Shown here piece after piece: positions 1 through 5,164 of a stretch of DNA of 5,520 nucleotides (its first letter is position 1; each line of letters starts with the position of its first letter). The notes beneath the pieces were generated by a model, which was not told the DNA's origin, ran no database searches, and was given only the letters and a program-made list of their open reading frames with translations. The DNA comes from GCA-003244245 sp052390495 (GTDB taxonomy: Bacteria > Actinomycetota > Actinomycetes > Mycobacteriales > Pseudonocardiaceae), in NCBI GenBank assembly GCA_052390495.1, contig JBQTGW010000095.1:1-5520 (forward strand). The letters are read 5' to 3'. The translations under genes were made by a program, and so were the position numbers.

Positions 1-1458
1 CGGGTCCGCGACTCCCGCGAGCTGGCCTGGCAGGACTGGCGCGGCGCGGCGGGGTTCGACCGGCCCGAGGACTACTGGCCGCGCCGGTGGGCACAGGCCT
101 ACGTCGACTTCGCCGCCGGAGAGCTACGCGCCTGGCTGCATGGGCTGGGGGTGCGCTGGTTCCCGCTGGTGCAGTGGGCCGAGCGCGGCGGCTCGCTGGC
201 CACCGGCCACGGCAACTCGGTGCCGCGTTTTCACATCACCTGGGGCACCGGCCCGGGCGTGGTCGAGCCGTTTATCCAGCGAGTCCGGTGCGCCCCGACG
301 GTGCAGCTGCGCTTCCGGCACCGCGTCACGGGTCTGACCATCAGCGGCGGCACCGTCGACGGAGTGTTCGGCGAGGTTCTGGTGCCCAGTGACGCCGCGC
401 GCGGCGCCCCGAGCAGTCAGGATGTCGAAGGGGGGTTCGAGCTGCACGCCCAGGCCGTGATCGTCACCAGCGGGGGGATCGGTGGCAACCACGACCTGGT
501 CCGGCGGCACTGGCCGGGGCGTCTGGGCACTCCGCCCGAGCGCCTGCTCTCCGGTGTCCCGGACCACGTCGACGGCCTGATGCTCGACGTGACGGCCCGA
601 GCAGGCGGCCGGATCATCGGCGCAGACCGGATGTGGCACTACCCCGAGGGCATCACCAACCACGCACCGATCTGGAGCCGCCACGGAATCCGCATCCTGT
701 CCGGGCCCTCGCCGTTGTGGCTGGACGCGTGCGGGCGGCGGCTGCCCGCGCCGCTGTTCCCCGGCTTTGACTCACTCGGCGCGCTGGCGCACCTCACCCG
801 GGCCGGGCATCGGCACTCCTGGTTCCTGCTCAACCAGCGGATCCTCGGCAAGGAGTTCGCCCTGTCGGGCTCCGAGCAGAACCCCGACCTCACCGGCAAG
901 GACGCCCTGGCCGTCCTGAGCCGGGCACTGCCGGGGGCGGTCGCCCCGGTCGAGGAGTTCGCGCGGCGCTGCCCCGACTTCGTCTTCGGGCGCACCGTCG
1001 AAGAGCTGGTCATTCGGATGAACGAGCTGGTCGGCGAACCCCTGGTGGACGCCGACGCCCTGGCGTCCGAGATCGTCGCCCGGGACCGGCAGGTCGAGAC
1101 CGGCCTGGGCAAGGACGCCCAGCTCATGGCGATCACCGCGGCCCGCCACTTCCTGACCGACCGGCTGATCCGGGCCACCAAGCCGCACCGCTTACTCGAC
1201 CCGGCCGCAGGCCCGCTGATCGCGGTCCGGCTGTCCATCCTCACCCGCAAAACCCTCGGCGGCCTGGAAACCGACCTCTCCGGCCGGGTGCTACAGATCA
1301 ACGGCCAGCCACTACCCGGCGTCTATGCCGCAGGCGAGGCCGCCGGTTTCGGCGGCGGCGGCATGCACGGCTACCGCTCCCTAGAAGGCACCTTCCTAGG
1401 CGGCTGCCTCTTCTCCGGCCAGGTCGCCGGCCACGCCGCCGCCACCGCCGTCAGTTGA
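1..1458 (+). CDS. FAD-binding dehydrogenase, 3-ketosteroid-dehydrogenase/fumarate-reductase-like flavoprotein (5' end outside window)
   Basis: The reading frame is open from base 1 to a TGA at 1456-1458, giving 485 residues with no start in view. The family (predicted flavoprotein oxidoreductases, COG3573 type) usually has about 550 residues, so roughly 60-70 N-terminal residues, including the Rossmann GxGxxG dinucleotide site, should lie upstream. Visible support: a Trp-rich segment near residues 9-35 (LAWQDWRGAAGFDRPEDYW), TSGGIGGN at 156-163, which is typical of the second FAD contact, and a C-terminal FAD-binding block at about 444-475 (AGEAAGFGGGGMHGYRSLEG). A GTG at 151 is internal, because the protein upstream of it is conserved-looking and in frame. 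It probably catalyses an FAD-dependent dehydrogenation in the cytosol; the substrate cannot be told from sequence. The next gene is 200 bp away behind hairpins, so it is unlikely to be co-transcribed. Confidence 0.88.
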   Translation, partial: RVRDSRELAWQDWRGAAGFDRPEDYWPRRWAQAYVDFAAGELRAWLHGLGVRWFPLVQWAERGGSLATGHGNSVPRFHITWGTGPGVVEPFIQRVRCAPTVQLRFRHRVTGLTISGGTVDGVFGEVLVPSDAARGAPSSQDVEGGFELHAQAVIVTSGGIGGNHDLVRRHWPGRLGTPPERLLSGVPDHVDGLMLDVTARAGGRIIGADRMWHYPEGITNHAPIWSRHGIRILSGPSPLWLDACGRRLPAPLFPGFDSLGALAHLTRAGHRHSWFLLNQRILGKEFALSGSEQNPDLTGKDALAVLSRALPGAVAPVEEFARRCPDFVFGRTVEELVIRMNELVGEPLVDADALASEIVARDRQVETGLGKDAQLMAITAARHFLTDRLIRATKPHRLLDPAAGPLIAVRLSILTRKTLGGLETDLSGRVLQINGQPLPGVYAAGEAAGFGGGGMHGYRSLEGTFLGGCLFSGQVAGHAAATAVS

Positions 1459-1556
1459 TCGCCCCCTTCCGTACTGCCTCCAGGGTCAGCTCAACCGACA
1501 CGCACCGCCAGGAGAAGGGTGCAAGCAGACGAGGGGAACACCTCTGCCAACAAAAA

Positions 1557-1582
1557 GAGACGGCCCCGTCTCCGGGGCCGTC
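1557..1582 (-). terminator. Strong hairpin with intrinsic-terminator form on the minus strand
   Basis: GACGGCCCCG (1559-1568) and CGGGGCCGTC (1573-1582) form a perfect 10-bp stem with a TCTC tetraloop. On the plus strand it is preceded by AAAAAGA and has no T-tract after it. On the minus strand the same hairpin is followed by TCTTTTTGTT, the classic intrinsic-terminator layout. A shorter alternative stem GAGACG/CGTCTC (1557-1562 with 1567-1572) overlaps it and excludes it. It may act in both directions, ending the dehydrogenase transcript and stopping leftward transcription, but the best-formed orientation is leftward, where no gene is seen. Confidence 0.6.
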
Positions 1583-1584
1583 GG

Positions 1585-1605
1585 GCCAGGGCTGCTCACC
1601 CTGGC
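1585..1605. terminator. Second hairpin in tandem
   Basis: GCCAGGG (1585-1591) pairs perfectly with CCCTGGC (1599-1605) around a 7-nt loop, two bases after the preceding hairpin. There is no T-tract on either side. Tandem hairpins without U-tracts are common at gene ends in GC-rich actinobacteria, so a role in ending dehydrogenase transcription is reasonable. An attenuator or RNA-stability role for the following NYN gene is also possible. Confidence 0.4.
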
Positions 1606-1658
1606 GGGGTGGTGACAGCTTACTGTTGACATCCCGATGATCGCAAGGAAGGTGGCCG

Positions 1659-2273
1659 GTGGTCCGTGTCGCAGCCTACGTCGACGGCTTCAACTTGTAC
1701 TTTGGACTGAGAGCCAAGTACGGCAGGAAGTACCTCTGGCTCGACATCCAAGCTCTCGCCACGAGCCTGCTGCGCTCCGGCCAGACCTTGCAACAGGTCA
1801 CCTACTTCACCGCTCGCGTCCGCAACGACCTCGACGGCGGACAACGCCAGTCTGACTACCTGGACGCTCTCGTCGACCACAGCCCGTTGGTGACTGTCAT
1901 TGACGGTCGTTTCCAGGAAAAGGACCGTCGGTGTCGGCAGTGTGGAGCCGCATGGACAGTGTATGAGGAGAAGGAAACGGACGTCAATATCGCCGTCGCG
2001 TTAGTCGAGGACGCCGTGCAGGACCGATACGACACCGCGCTCCTTATATCGGCCGACAGTGACCTGTGCCCGGCAATTCGGTCGATGAAACGCCTCTGTC
2101 CCGAGAAAAGAATCGTCGTGGCCTTCCCTCCACGAAGGCGGTCCGGTGATCTCAAACGAGCTGTCGACGGCTTCCTTTCCATCGGTGACGACAAGATCCG
2201 TCAATCACAACTCCCATCGACTGTCATCACGGCTGCCGGGATCACCCTGTGCAGGCCCAAGCACTGGACCTGA
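1659..2273 (+). CDS. NYN domain protein (PIN-like ribonuclease, LabA/DUF88 family)
   Basis: The 204-residue protein has the NYN layout. The first strand ends in YVDGFNLYFGL with the metal-binding Asp at 9. A CxxC (C92, C95) follows the central region, then EEKETDVNIAV with Asp108, then LLISADSDL with Asp133 and Asp135. These acidic residues form the PIN-like Mg2+ site, so a cytosolic RNase activity is expected from family knowledge; the target RNA is unknown. A GTG start at 1659 is chosen because AAGGAAGG (1646-1653) lies at good spacing. A TACTGT hexamer at 1621-1626 could be its -10 box, without a clear -35. The gene stands alone on the plus strand and converges with the vapBC pair. No antitoxin partner is adjacent. 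Residues after about 180 have no recognisable motif and may be a loose tail. Confidence 0.87.
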   Translation: MVRVAAYVDGFNLYFGLRAKYGRKYLWLDIQALATSLLRSGQTLQQVTYFTARVRNDLDGGQRQSDYLDALVDHSPLVTVIDGRFQEKDRRCRQCGAAWTVYEEKETDVNIAVALVEDAVQDRYDTALLISADSDLCPAIRSMKRLCPEKRIVVAFPPRRRSGDLKRAVDGFLSIGDDKIRQSQLPSTVITAAGITLCRPKHWT

Positions 2274-2352
2274 GCTCGCCGATAACCCTGGAATGCCCAG
2301 GTGCGCGCTCCGCAAATGGCGTGAGGTAATGAAGGACGTCTCCAGAGGTCCC

Positions 2353-2733
2353 TCAGGACAGCGGTTCGAGGGTAATGCCGGTTTGGTTGTATGGGGTGTA
2401 CTGGGCTGGGTGGGCGGTGATCAGGGGCCAGCCGCGGTCCTGAGCGCAAGCCACCGCGTGTGCGTCGGCTTGGCTGCCGCCGATCCGGCCGCCGATCCGG
2501 GCTCGCGCTTCGTCCAGGGCGTCGATGACAGTGACCGGTAGGTTCAGCAGGACATCGAGCACAGGGCGATGTTCGTCGGCGAGTTCGGCCAGCGCTGCGG
2601 CCACTGCGCTCGACGGCACAACCAAGACGATCGACTCTTCGACCGCGGTCCAGACCGCCGCCGCAGCGTAAATGGACGTGCCGCGAGCGAACCCGAGTAG
2701 TGCGGAGGCGTCGAGGACCCGACCGCCGATCAC
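2353..2733 (-). CDS. vapC: PIN-domain ribonuclease toxin, VapC type
   Basis: The 126-residue length is typical for VapC. The PIN motifs are in order: VLDASAL with Asp8, an AALAEL segment with Glu50, and SQADAHAVACAQDRGWPLITAHP with Asp90. The position usually holding a fourth acidic residue (TADP) is His108 here; other VapC proteins vary at this site, so activity is not excluded. The GTG start at 2733 overlaps the antitoxin stop as GTGA, the usual translational coupling of vapBC operons. Expected role: Mg2+-dependent endoribonuclease held inactive by the antitoxin encoded just upstream. A 12-bp perfect tandem duplication (2476-2499) encodes RIGGRIGG immediately before the DAH motif. The gene ends 80 bp from the convergent NYN gene. 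Confidence 0.88.
   Translation of the reverse strand: MIGGRVLDASALLGFARGTSIYAAAAVWTAVEESIVLVVPSSAVAAALAELADEHRPVLDVLLNLPVTVIDALDEARARIGGRIGGSQADAHAVACAQDRGWPLITAHPAQYTPYNQTGITLEPLS
2476..2499. repeat. 12-bp tandem duplication inside vapC
   Basis: GCCGCCGATCCG occurs twice back to back (2476-2487 and 2488-2499). Read on the coding (minus) strand it gives RIGG twice at residues 79-86. It is in frame, so gain or loss of one unit would change the loop before the DAH motif by four residues. Confidence 0.75.
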
Positions 2734-2975
2734 ACCAGGTCGGCCGGCGGTGCGGGCAGGCCCCAGTTACGCCGGACTGCGGCCCGCGCCTCGAGTGGCG
2801 GAGGACCGCCGAGGACCCGGGCGAGCTCGCTCAGCGCGTGGGTGCGGCTGAGCCGATCCCGCAGGGCGTCCACAACGAGCGCGGAAAGGCTTTCGGCAGC
2901 ACCGGCGCTGACCGCACCCCGGGCGCCCGCCAGCACATCAGGCGGCAAGGTCACGGTGATCCGCTCGGCAGACAC
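2730..2975 (-). CDS. vapB: Ribbon-helix-helix antitoxin, VapB type
   Basis: From the GTG at 2975 the product has 81 residues and begins MSAERITVTLPPDVL. A single beta strand (about residues 5-10) is followed by two helices (about 12-25 and 28-44), the ribbon-helix-helix DNA-binding fold of many VapB antitoxins. The C-terminal half (about 47-81, ending RRNWGLPAPPADLV) should wrap the VapC partner. The stop overlaps the toxin GTG by GTGA. Start choice: two ATGs at 2996 and 2993 would add seven residues (MMRYPSR) and have a possible GAGG upstream. However, ATG 2996 lies inside a TATGAT -10-like hexamer and a palindrome, and the family usually starts just before the RITVTLP strand, so GTG 2975 with a short leader is preferred. 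Autoregulation through the palindrome is likely. Confidence 0.8.
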   Translation of the reverse strand: MSAERITVTLPPDVLAGARGAVSAGAAESLSALVVDALRDRLSRTHALSELARVLGGPPPLEARAAVRRNWGLPAPPADLV

Positions 2976-2982
2976 ACGCGAA

Positions 2983-3004
2983 GGGTAGCGCATCATAGCT
3001 ACCC
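2983..3004 (-). promoter_or_regulatory. Palindromic operator overlapping the vapBC -10 box
   Basis: GGGTAGC (2983-2989) and GCTACCC (2998-3004) form a perfect 7-bp inverted repeat with an 8-bp spacer. On the minus strand the spacer contains TATGAT (2997-2992), a good actinobacterial -10 hexamer, 16 nt upstream of the preferred GTG start. No TTGAC-like -35 is present at 16-19 bp. A palindrome across the -10 of a TA operon is the expected binding site for a ribbon-helix-helix antitoxin, so this is called as the autoregulatory operator by inference. Confidence 0.5.
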
Positions 3005-3020
3005 GCCTCGATCGTCGCCC

Positions 3021-3041
3021 GACCCCCTTTATTTGGGGGTC
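3021..3041. repeat. Inverted repeat with AT-rich loop
   Basis: GACCCCC (3021-3027) and GGGGGTC (3035-3041) form a perfect 7-bp stem around the loop TTTATTT, an AT-only patch in very GC-rich DNA. It sits between the vapBC promoter region and the left edge of the TIR-head repeat. It could be a hairpin terminator, an upstream operator for vapBC, or the scar of an element boundary. The sequence does not decide between these. Confidence 0.45.
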
Positions 3042-3176
3042 ACTCGCTCGGATCGACCTCCGGCCACGGGCGGTGTCACCCGTATGGGAATCTGGCCGCG
3101 TGATCGACAGCGCCGAGGATGGGTCTGCGTGGGACTTCTTCGTGTCCTATACGCAGGCGGATCGGGCGTGGGCCGG
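3041..3176 (+). repeat. Direct repeat copy A: TIR promoter plus 5' codons
   Basis: This segment matches 5165-5300 in the same orientation. By hand alignment there are about 11 substitutions and two single-base gaps. The longest shared tract runs from GTGTCCTATACGCAGG to GGGCGTGGGC without a mismatch. Similarity starts at the end of the preceding inverted repeat and stops abruptly after codon 25 of the TIR reading frame. The repeat covers both upstream regulatory DNA and coding DNA. Confidence 0.9.
3072..3099 (+). promoter_or_regulatory. Putative leaderless promoter of TIR head, copy A
   Basis: A 9-bp palindrome GGTGTCACC (3072-3080) is followed by GAATCT (3088-3093), a plausible -10 box matching the conserved second A and final T. 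It lies six bases before GTG at 3100, so transcription would start at or next to the GTG, as in leaderless actinobacterial mRNAs. The same elements with the same spacing occur in copy B. No clear -35 is visible; the palindrome occupies the region just upstream of the -10 and may be an operator. Confidence 0.4.
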
Positions 3177-3198
3177 TCCACTAGACTGGCACGGCTAG
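3100..3198 (+). pseudogene. TIR-domain gene remnant (first 25 codons, then unrelated sequence)
   Basis: From GTG 3100 the frame gives 32 residues. The first 25 match the start of the TIR protein at 5226 and contain the TIR box 1 motif WDFFVSYTQADRAWA. After that the frame reads GPLDWHG and stops at TAG 3196-3198, with no TIR similarity. A TIR domain needs about 130-150 residues, so this cannot fold as one. The stop codon overlaps AGGAGG of the next antitoxin, so ribosomes finishing this mini-ORF would stop 10 nt before the TTG start. It may be a plain remnant, or it may now serve as a promoter and leader ORF for the TA pair behind it. Confidence 0.75.
3183..3188 (+). promoter_or_regulatory. 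Possible -10 box for the second TA operon
   Basis: TAGACT fits the TANNNT pattern and would place the transcript start near 3195, giving a leader of about 14 nt that still contains AGGAGG (3197-3202). No recognisable -35 lies 16-18 bp upstream. It is located just beyond the end of repeat copy A, so it would belong to the TA module itself and not to the TIR fragment. Confidence 0.3.
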
Positions 3199-3208
3199 GA
3201 GGTGTCGA

Positions 3209-3412
3209 TTGACCACAACCGGTGAGCACGCCCACCACATCGAGCCCCGGCCCGGCGCGCGCGCTTCTCTTGAGGAGGCCCTCCGCCGGGAGGGTGTGCA
3301 GCCAATCCGGTCGGCTGACGATCTCGCCTGCGAGGGTATCTTCGAAACGGACGAGGAACTAGACGAGTTCCTGCGGTTCACCTATGCCGCACGGCGCGGC
3401 GACATCGCGTGA
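3209..3412 (+). CDS. Small acidic antitoxin partner of a PIN toxin
   Basis: The 67-residue product starts at TTG 3209, supported by AGGAGGTG (3197-3204) at correct spacing. It overlaps the next gene by GTGA (3409-3412), the signature of a TA pair. I do not recognise a DNA-binding fold in the N-terminal half. The C-terminal half (SADDLACEGIFETDEELDEFLRF, about residues 35-57) is acidic and helical and resembles the toxin-wrapping tails of VapB-like antitoxins. Function is inferred mainly from position, size and the downstream PIN gene. If it lacks a DNA-binding domain, it would not repress its own promoter in the usual way. Confidence 0.75.
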   Translation: MTTTGEHAHHIEPRPGARASLEEALRREGVQPIRSADDLACEGIFETDEELDEFLRFTYAARRGDIA

Positions 3413-3816
3413 CCTCCGAACCGGTCGTACTCGACACCGACGTTGCGTCACTCAGCCTGAAAGGCAAGCTCCCCCCGAAGGTCCTGCGCCTGCTCAGTGG
3501 CCGGGCGCCCCTTCTCACGTTCGTCACCCTCGCCGAACTGACGCGGTGGGTGGAGCAGCGTCAGTGGGGAGCACACCGACGTGAGCTACTCGCCCGCTGG
3601 CTGGTCGGCAAACACGTCCTACACAGCGACGACGACGTGGCCCGCACGTGGGGCACGATCACTGCATACGCCTACCTCCGAGGCCGGCCCCGCCCGACGA
3701 ATGACACGTGGATACCCGCGTGTTGCCTGGCCTACGACCTCCCGCTGGCCACCCGGAACGTCAAAGACTTCGAAGACTTCGCGGAGCACGAAGGCCTGCG
3801 CATCCTCGGTGGCTAG
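3409..3816 (+). CDS. vapC: PIN-domain ribonuclease toxin, VapC type (second module)
   Basis: The 135-residue product has a full PIN set: VVLDTDVASL with Asp9 and Asp11, TFVTLAEL with Glu43, NDTWIPACCLAYDLPLATRN with Asp99, and KDFEDF with Asp120. The arrangement matches single-domain VapC toxins, expected to be Mg2+-dependent endoribonucleases. The GTG start at 3409 overlaps the antitoxin stop, so translation is probably coupled. It is only distantly similar to the other VapC in this window (different length, different motif surroundings), so the two were likely acquired separately and not duplicated locally. It ends at TAG 3814-3816, 151 bp before the next TA pair. Confidence 0.88.
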   Translation: MTSEPVVLDTDVASLSLKGKLPPKVLRLLSGRAPLLTFVTLAELTRWVEQRQWGAHRRELLARWLVGKHVLHSDDDVARTWGTITAYAYLRGRPRPTNDTWIPACCLAYDLPLATRNVKDFEDFAEHEGLRILGG

Positions 3817-3855
3817 CTAACCATGCTGTCCTTTTCGGTATCGATCACGACGGGG

Positions 3856-3869
3856 GACCGTGAGCGGTC
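3856..3869. repeat. Small inverted repeat between TA modules
   Basis: GACCG (3856-3860) and CGGTC (3865-3869) form a perfect 5-bp stem with a TGAG loop. It is the only clear symmetry in the 151-bp gap between the second and third TA modules. It may be a weak terminator or an operator for the following operon. No convincing -10/-35 pair was found in this gap. Confidence 0.25.
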
Positions 3870-3967
3870 ATCGGCATCAGCGATCGTCATCAGTTGATCA
3901 CACCCTCAGGGCCAGCCTCTGTCACTCCTGGGCACTCTTGTGCGATGGTGTGCAGGTGGGCAAGATC

Positions 3968-4672
3968 GTGTCCTTGCTGGAGCGCCCGGTCTACACCTAT
4001 CGAGAAGTGGACCGGCTCCTTGGGCTGAACCCGGACACCGCCAAGCGGTGGATCAACGGCTACCGCCGCCACGGGCGGGAGTACGCCCCGATCGTGCGCG
4101 ACGAACCCACCGATGCCAGGTGGGTCACCTGGGGCGAGTTCATCGAGACTCGATTGCTGAGTGAATACCGGGATGTCAACGAGATCAAGATCATCCGGAT
4201 GCGGCGGGTCGTCGCGGCGCTGCGTGAGTACTACCACCGCCGTTACCCGCTCGCTTATTCGCGGCCGTTCCTCAAGGTAGAGGACCGCCGGGTGCTGGCC
4301 CGCATTCAGGAGGAGACAGGGCTGGACAGTCAGGTGTGGATGGTGGTCGACACCGGCCAGTACACGCTGTCACCCCGTACCGACCGCTTCTTCCAGGCCA
4401 CCAGATACGGACCCGATCCGGATGCAGTCGACCAGGATGACGACGTTGCGCTTGAGGTGACCATCGATCCGCGCTATCCGGACGTGAAGCTGAACCCGCT
4501 GCTGCGCAGCGGCCGGCCCACCATCGCGGGACACAACATCCACATCGCCACCCTGGCTGGCATGGTGCTGGACGGTGACCCGGTGTCAAAGGTTGCCGAT
4601 TGGTACGACCTCTCTGAGGATCAGGTGCAGCAAGCAGTCGACTTCACGGTGACCCATAACCTCGCCTCCTGA
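3968..4672 (+). CDS. VapB45-like antitoxin with N-terminal HTH and C-terminal DUF433
   Basis: From GTG 3968 the product has 234 residues, close to Mycobacterium tuberculosis VapB45 (Rv2018). The N-terminus RPVYTYREVDRLLGLNPDTAKRW (about 6-28) is a helix-turn-helix segment. A middle region (about 60-150) includes WVTWGEFIETRLL and YPLAYSRPFL, characteristic of this family. The C-terminus, about 164-230, is DUF433: it starts VTIDPRYPDV, contains LRSGRPTIAG and ends in the helical DLSEDQVQQAVDF segment. The role inferred from the family is a DNA-binding antitoxin for the PIN-like protein encoded 7 bp downstream. The start is chosen because AGGTGG (3954-3959) precedes it and the family begins MSLLxRPVY. 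An in-frame GTG at 3860 would add 36 residues that look non-coding. GTG 3950 and GTG 3956 are other in-frame options. Confidence 0.83.
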   Translation: MSLLERPVYTYREVDRLLGLNPDTAKRWINGYRRHGREYAPIVRDEPTDARWVTWGEFIETRLLSEYRDVNEIKIIRMRRVVAALREYYHRRYPLAYSRPFLKVEDRRVLARIQEETGLDSQVWMVVDTGQYTLSPRTDRFFQATRYGPDPDAVDQDDDVALEVTIDPRYPDVKLNPLLRSGRPTIAGHNIHIATLAGMVLDGDPVSKVADWYDLSEDQVQQAVDFTVTHNLAS

Positions 4673-4679
4673 GCCATTC

Positions 4680-5108
4680 GTGGACATCAGTCAGCTGCGG
4701 TTTGTCGTCGACGAGAACACCCTCGCCGTCGGCAAAGTCATGCAGCAGCTGCGTGATGACGTCACTTACGTCGGTGACCCACTCATCTGCGACCTCATCC
4801 CACGCCGGTCCCTTGACCAGCAGTGGATACCGGTCGCGGCCGAGCATGGCTGGATCGCGATCACGAACGATCACCACATGAGGACCCGGCATTACGAGGC
4901 GTCCCTGGCCCTTGAACATGGGCTGATGGTCGTCAACATCAAGGGTGTAGGCCATCGCACCGGATGGGATCAGCTGGTCCGGCTCACCAAGCACTGGCAG
5001 TCCGTGGAGCGGTTCATCGCCAAGAATCCCGCTGGACCATGGTGGCTGTCGCTCACCGATAGCGGCAGGCGCCAGCTGGACTACCACCCCGACAAGCCAC
5101 TGCCATAG
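4680..5108 (+). CDS. VapC45-like PIN-like toxin (Mut7-C/DUF5615 type)
   Basis: The 142-residue product is near the size of M. tuberculosis VapC45 (Rv2019). Motifs: LRFVVDENT with Asp11 and Glu12, SLDQQWIPVAAEHGW with Asp46, and IAITNDHHMRTR with Asp64, the expected acidic pocket of the PIN-like fold. A long basic-aromatic C-terminus (RLTKHWQSVERF, GPWWLSL) follows. Family knowledge suggests an RNase toxin neutralised by the DUF433 antitoxin; target unknown. The GTG start lies 7 bp after the antitoxin TGA, and no Shine-Dalgarno sequence is visible in that gap (CCTCCTGAGCCATTC), so translation probably depends on ribosomes finishing the antitoxin. The gene order (antitoxin first) fits a TA operon. 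Confidence 0.83.
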   Translation: MDISQLRFVVDENTLAVGKVMQQLRDDVTYVGDPLICDLIPRRSLDQQWIPVAAEHGWIAITNDHHMRTRHYEASLALEHGLMVVNIKGVGHRTGWDQLVRLTKHWQSVERFIAKNPAGPWWLSLTDSGRRQLDYHPDKPLP

Positions 5109-5164
5109 CGCCGGGCAGGAACGAACGCTCCGCGCTTCATCACCAGCCCGTCACTGTCTCGGAT

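Noticed and set aside
639..1301. 220-codon open frame on the minus strand
   Set aside because: It is antisense to the well-supported dehydrogenase and has the Ser/Arg/Pro-rich composition of a GC-rich shadow frame.
1626..1631. TTGACA hexamer upstream of the NYN gene as a -35 box
   Set aside because: A matching -10 at 17-18 bp would fall in the ribosome binding site and put the transcript start after the GTG start codon.
1455..1640. 61-codon plus-strand frame after the dehydrogenase
   Set aside because: It runs through both hairpins, has no ribosome binding site, and the product has low-complexity, non-protein-like composition.
2700..3212. 170-codon plus-strand frame
   Set aside because: It is antisense to the RHH antitoxin gene and crosses the palindrome and the TIR remnant; Arg/Pro/Gly-rich with no motif.
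3860..3900. Repeated CATCAG/CATCGG words as an iteron or CRISPR-like array
   Set aside because: The units are six bases with irregular spacing and no conserved longer repeat; chance is enough in this composition.
3860..3967. N-terminal extension of the VapB45-like antitoxin from GTG 3860
   Set aside because: The 36 extra residues look non-coding, include the GACCG/CGGTC hairpin, and are absent from the family pattern beginning MSLLxRPVY.
4644..5087. 147-codon minus-strand frame
   Set aside because: It is the complement of the VapC45-like toxin, which has clear catalytic motifs; the minus frame has none.
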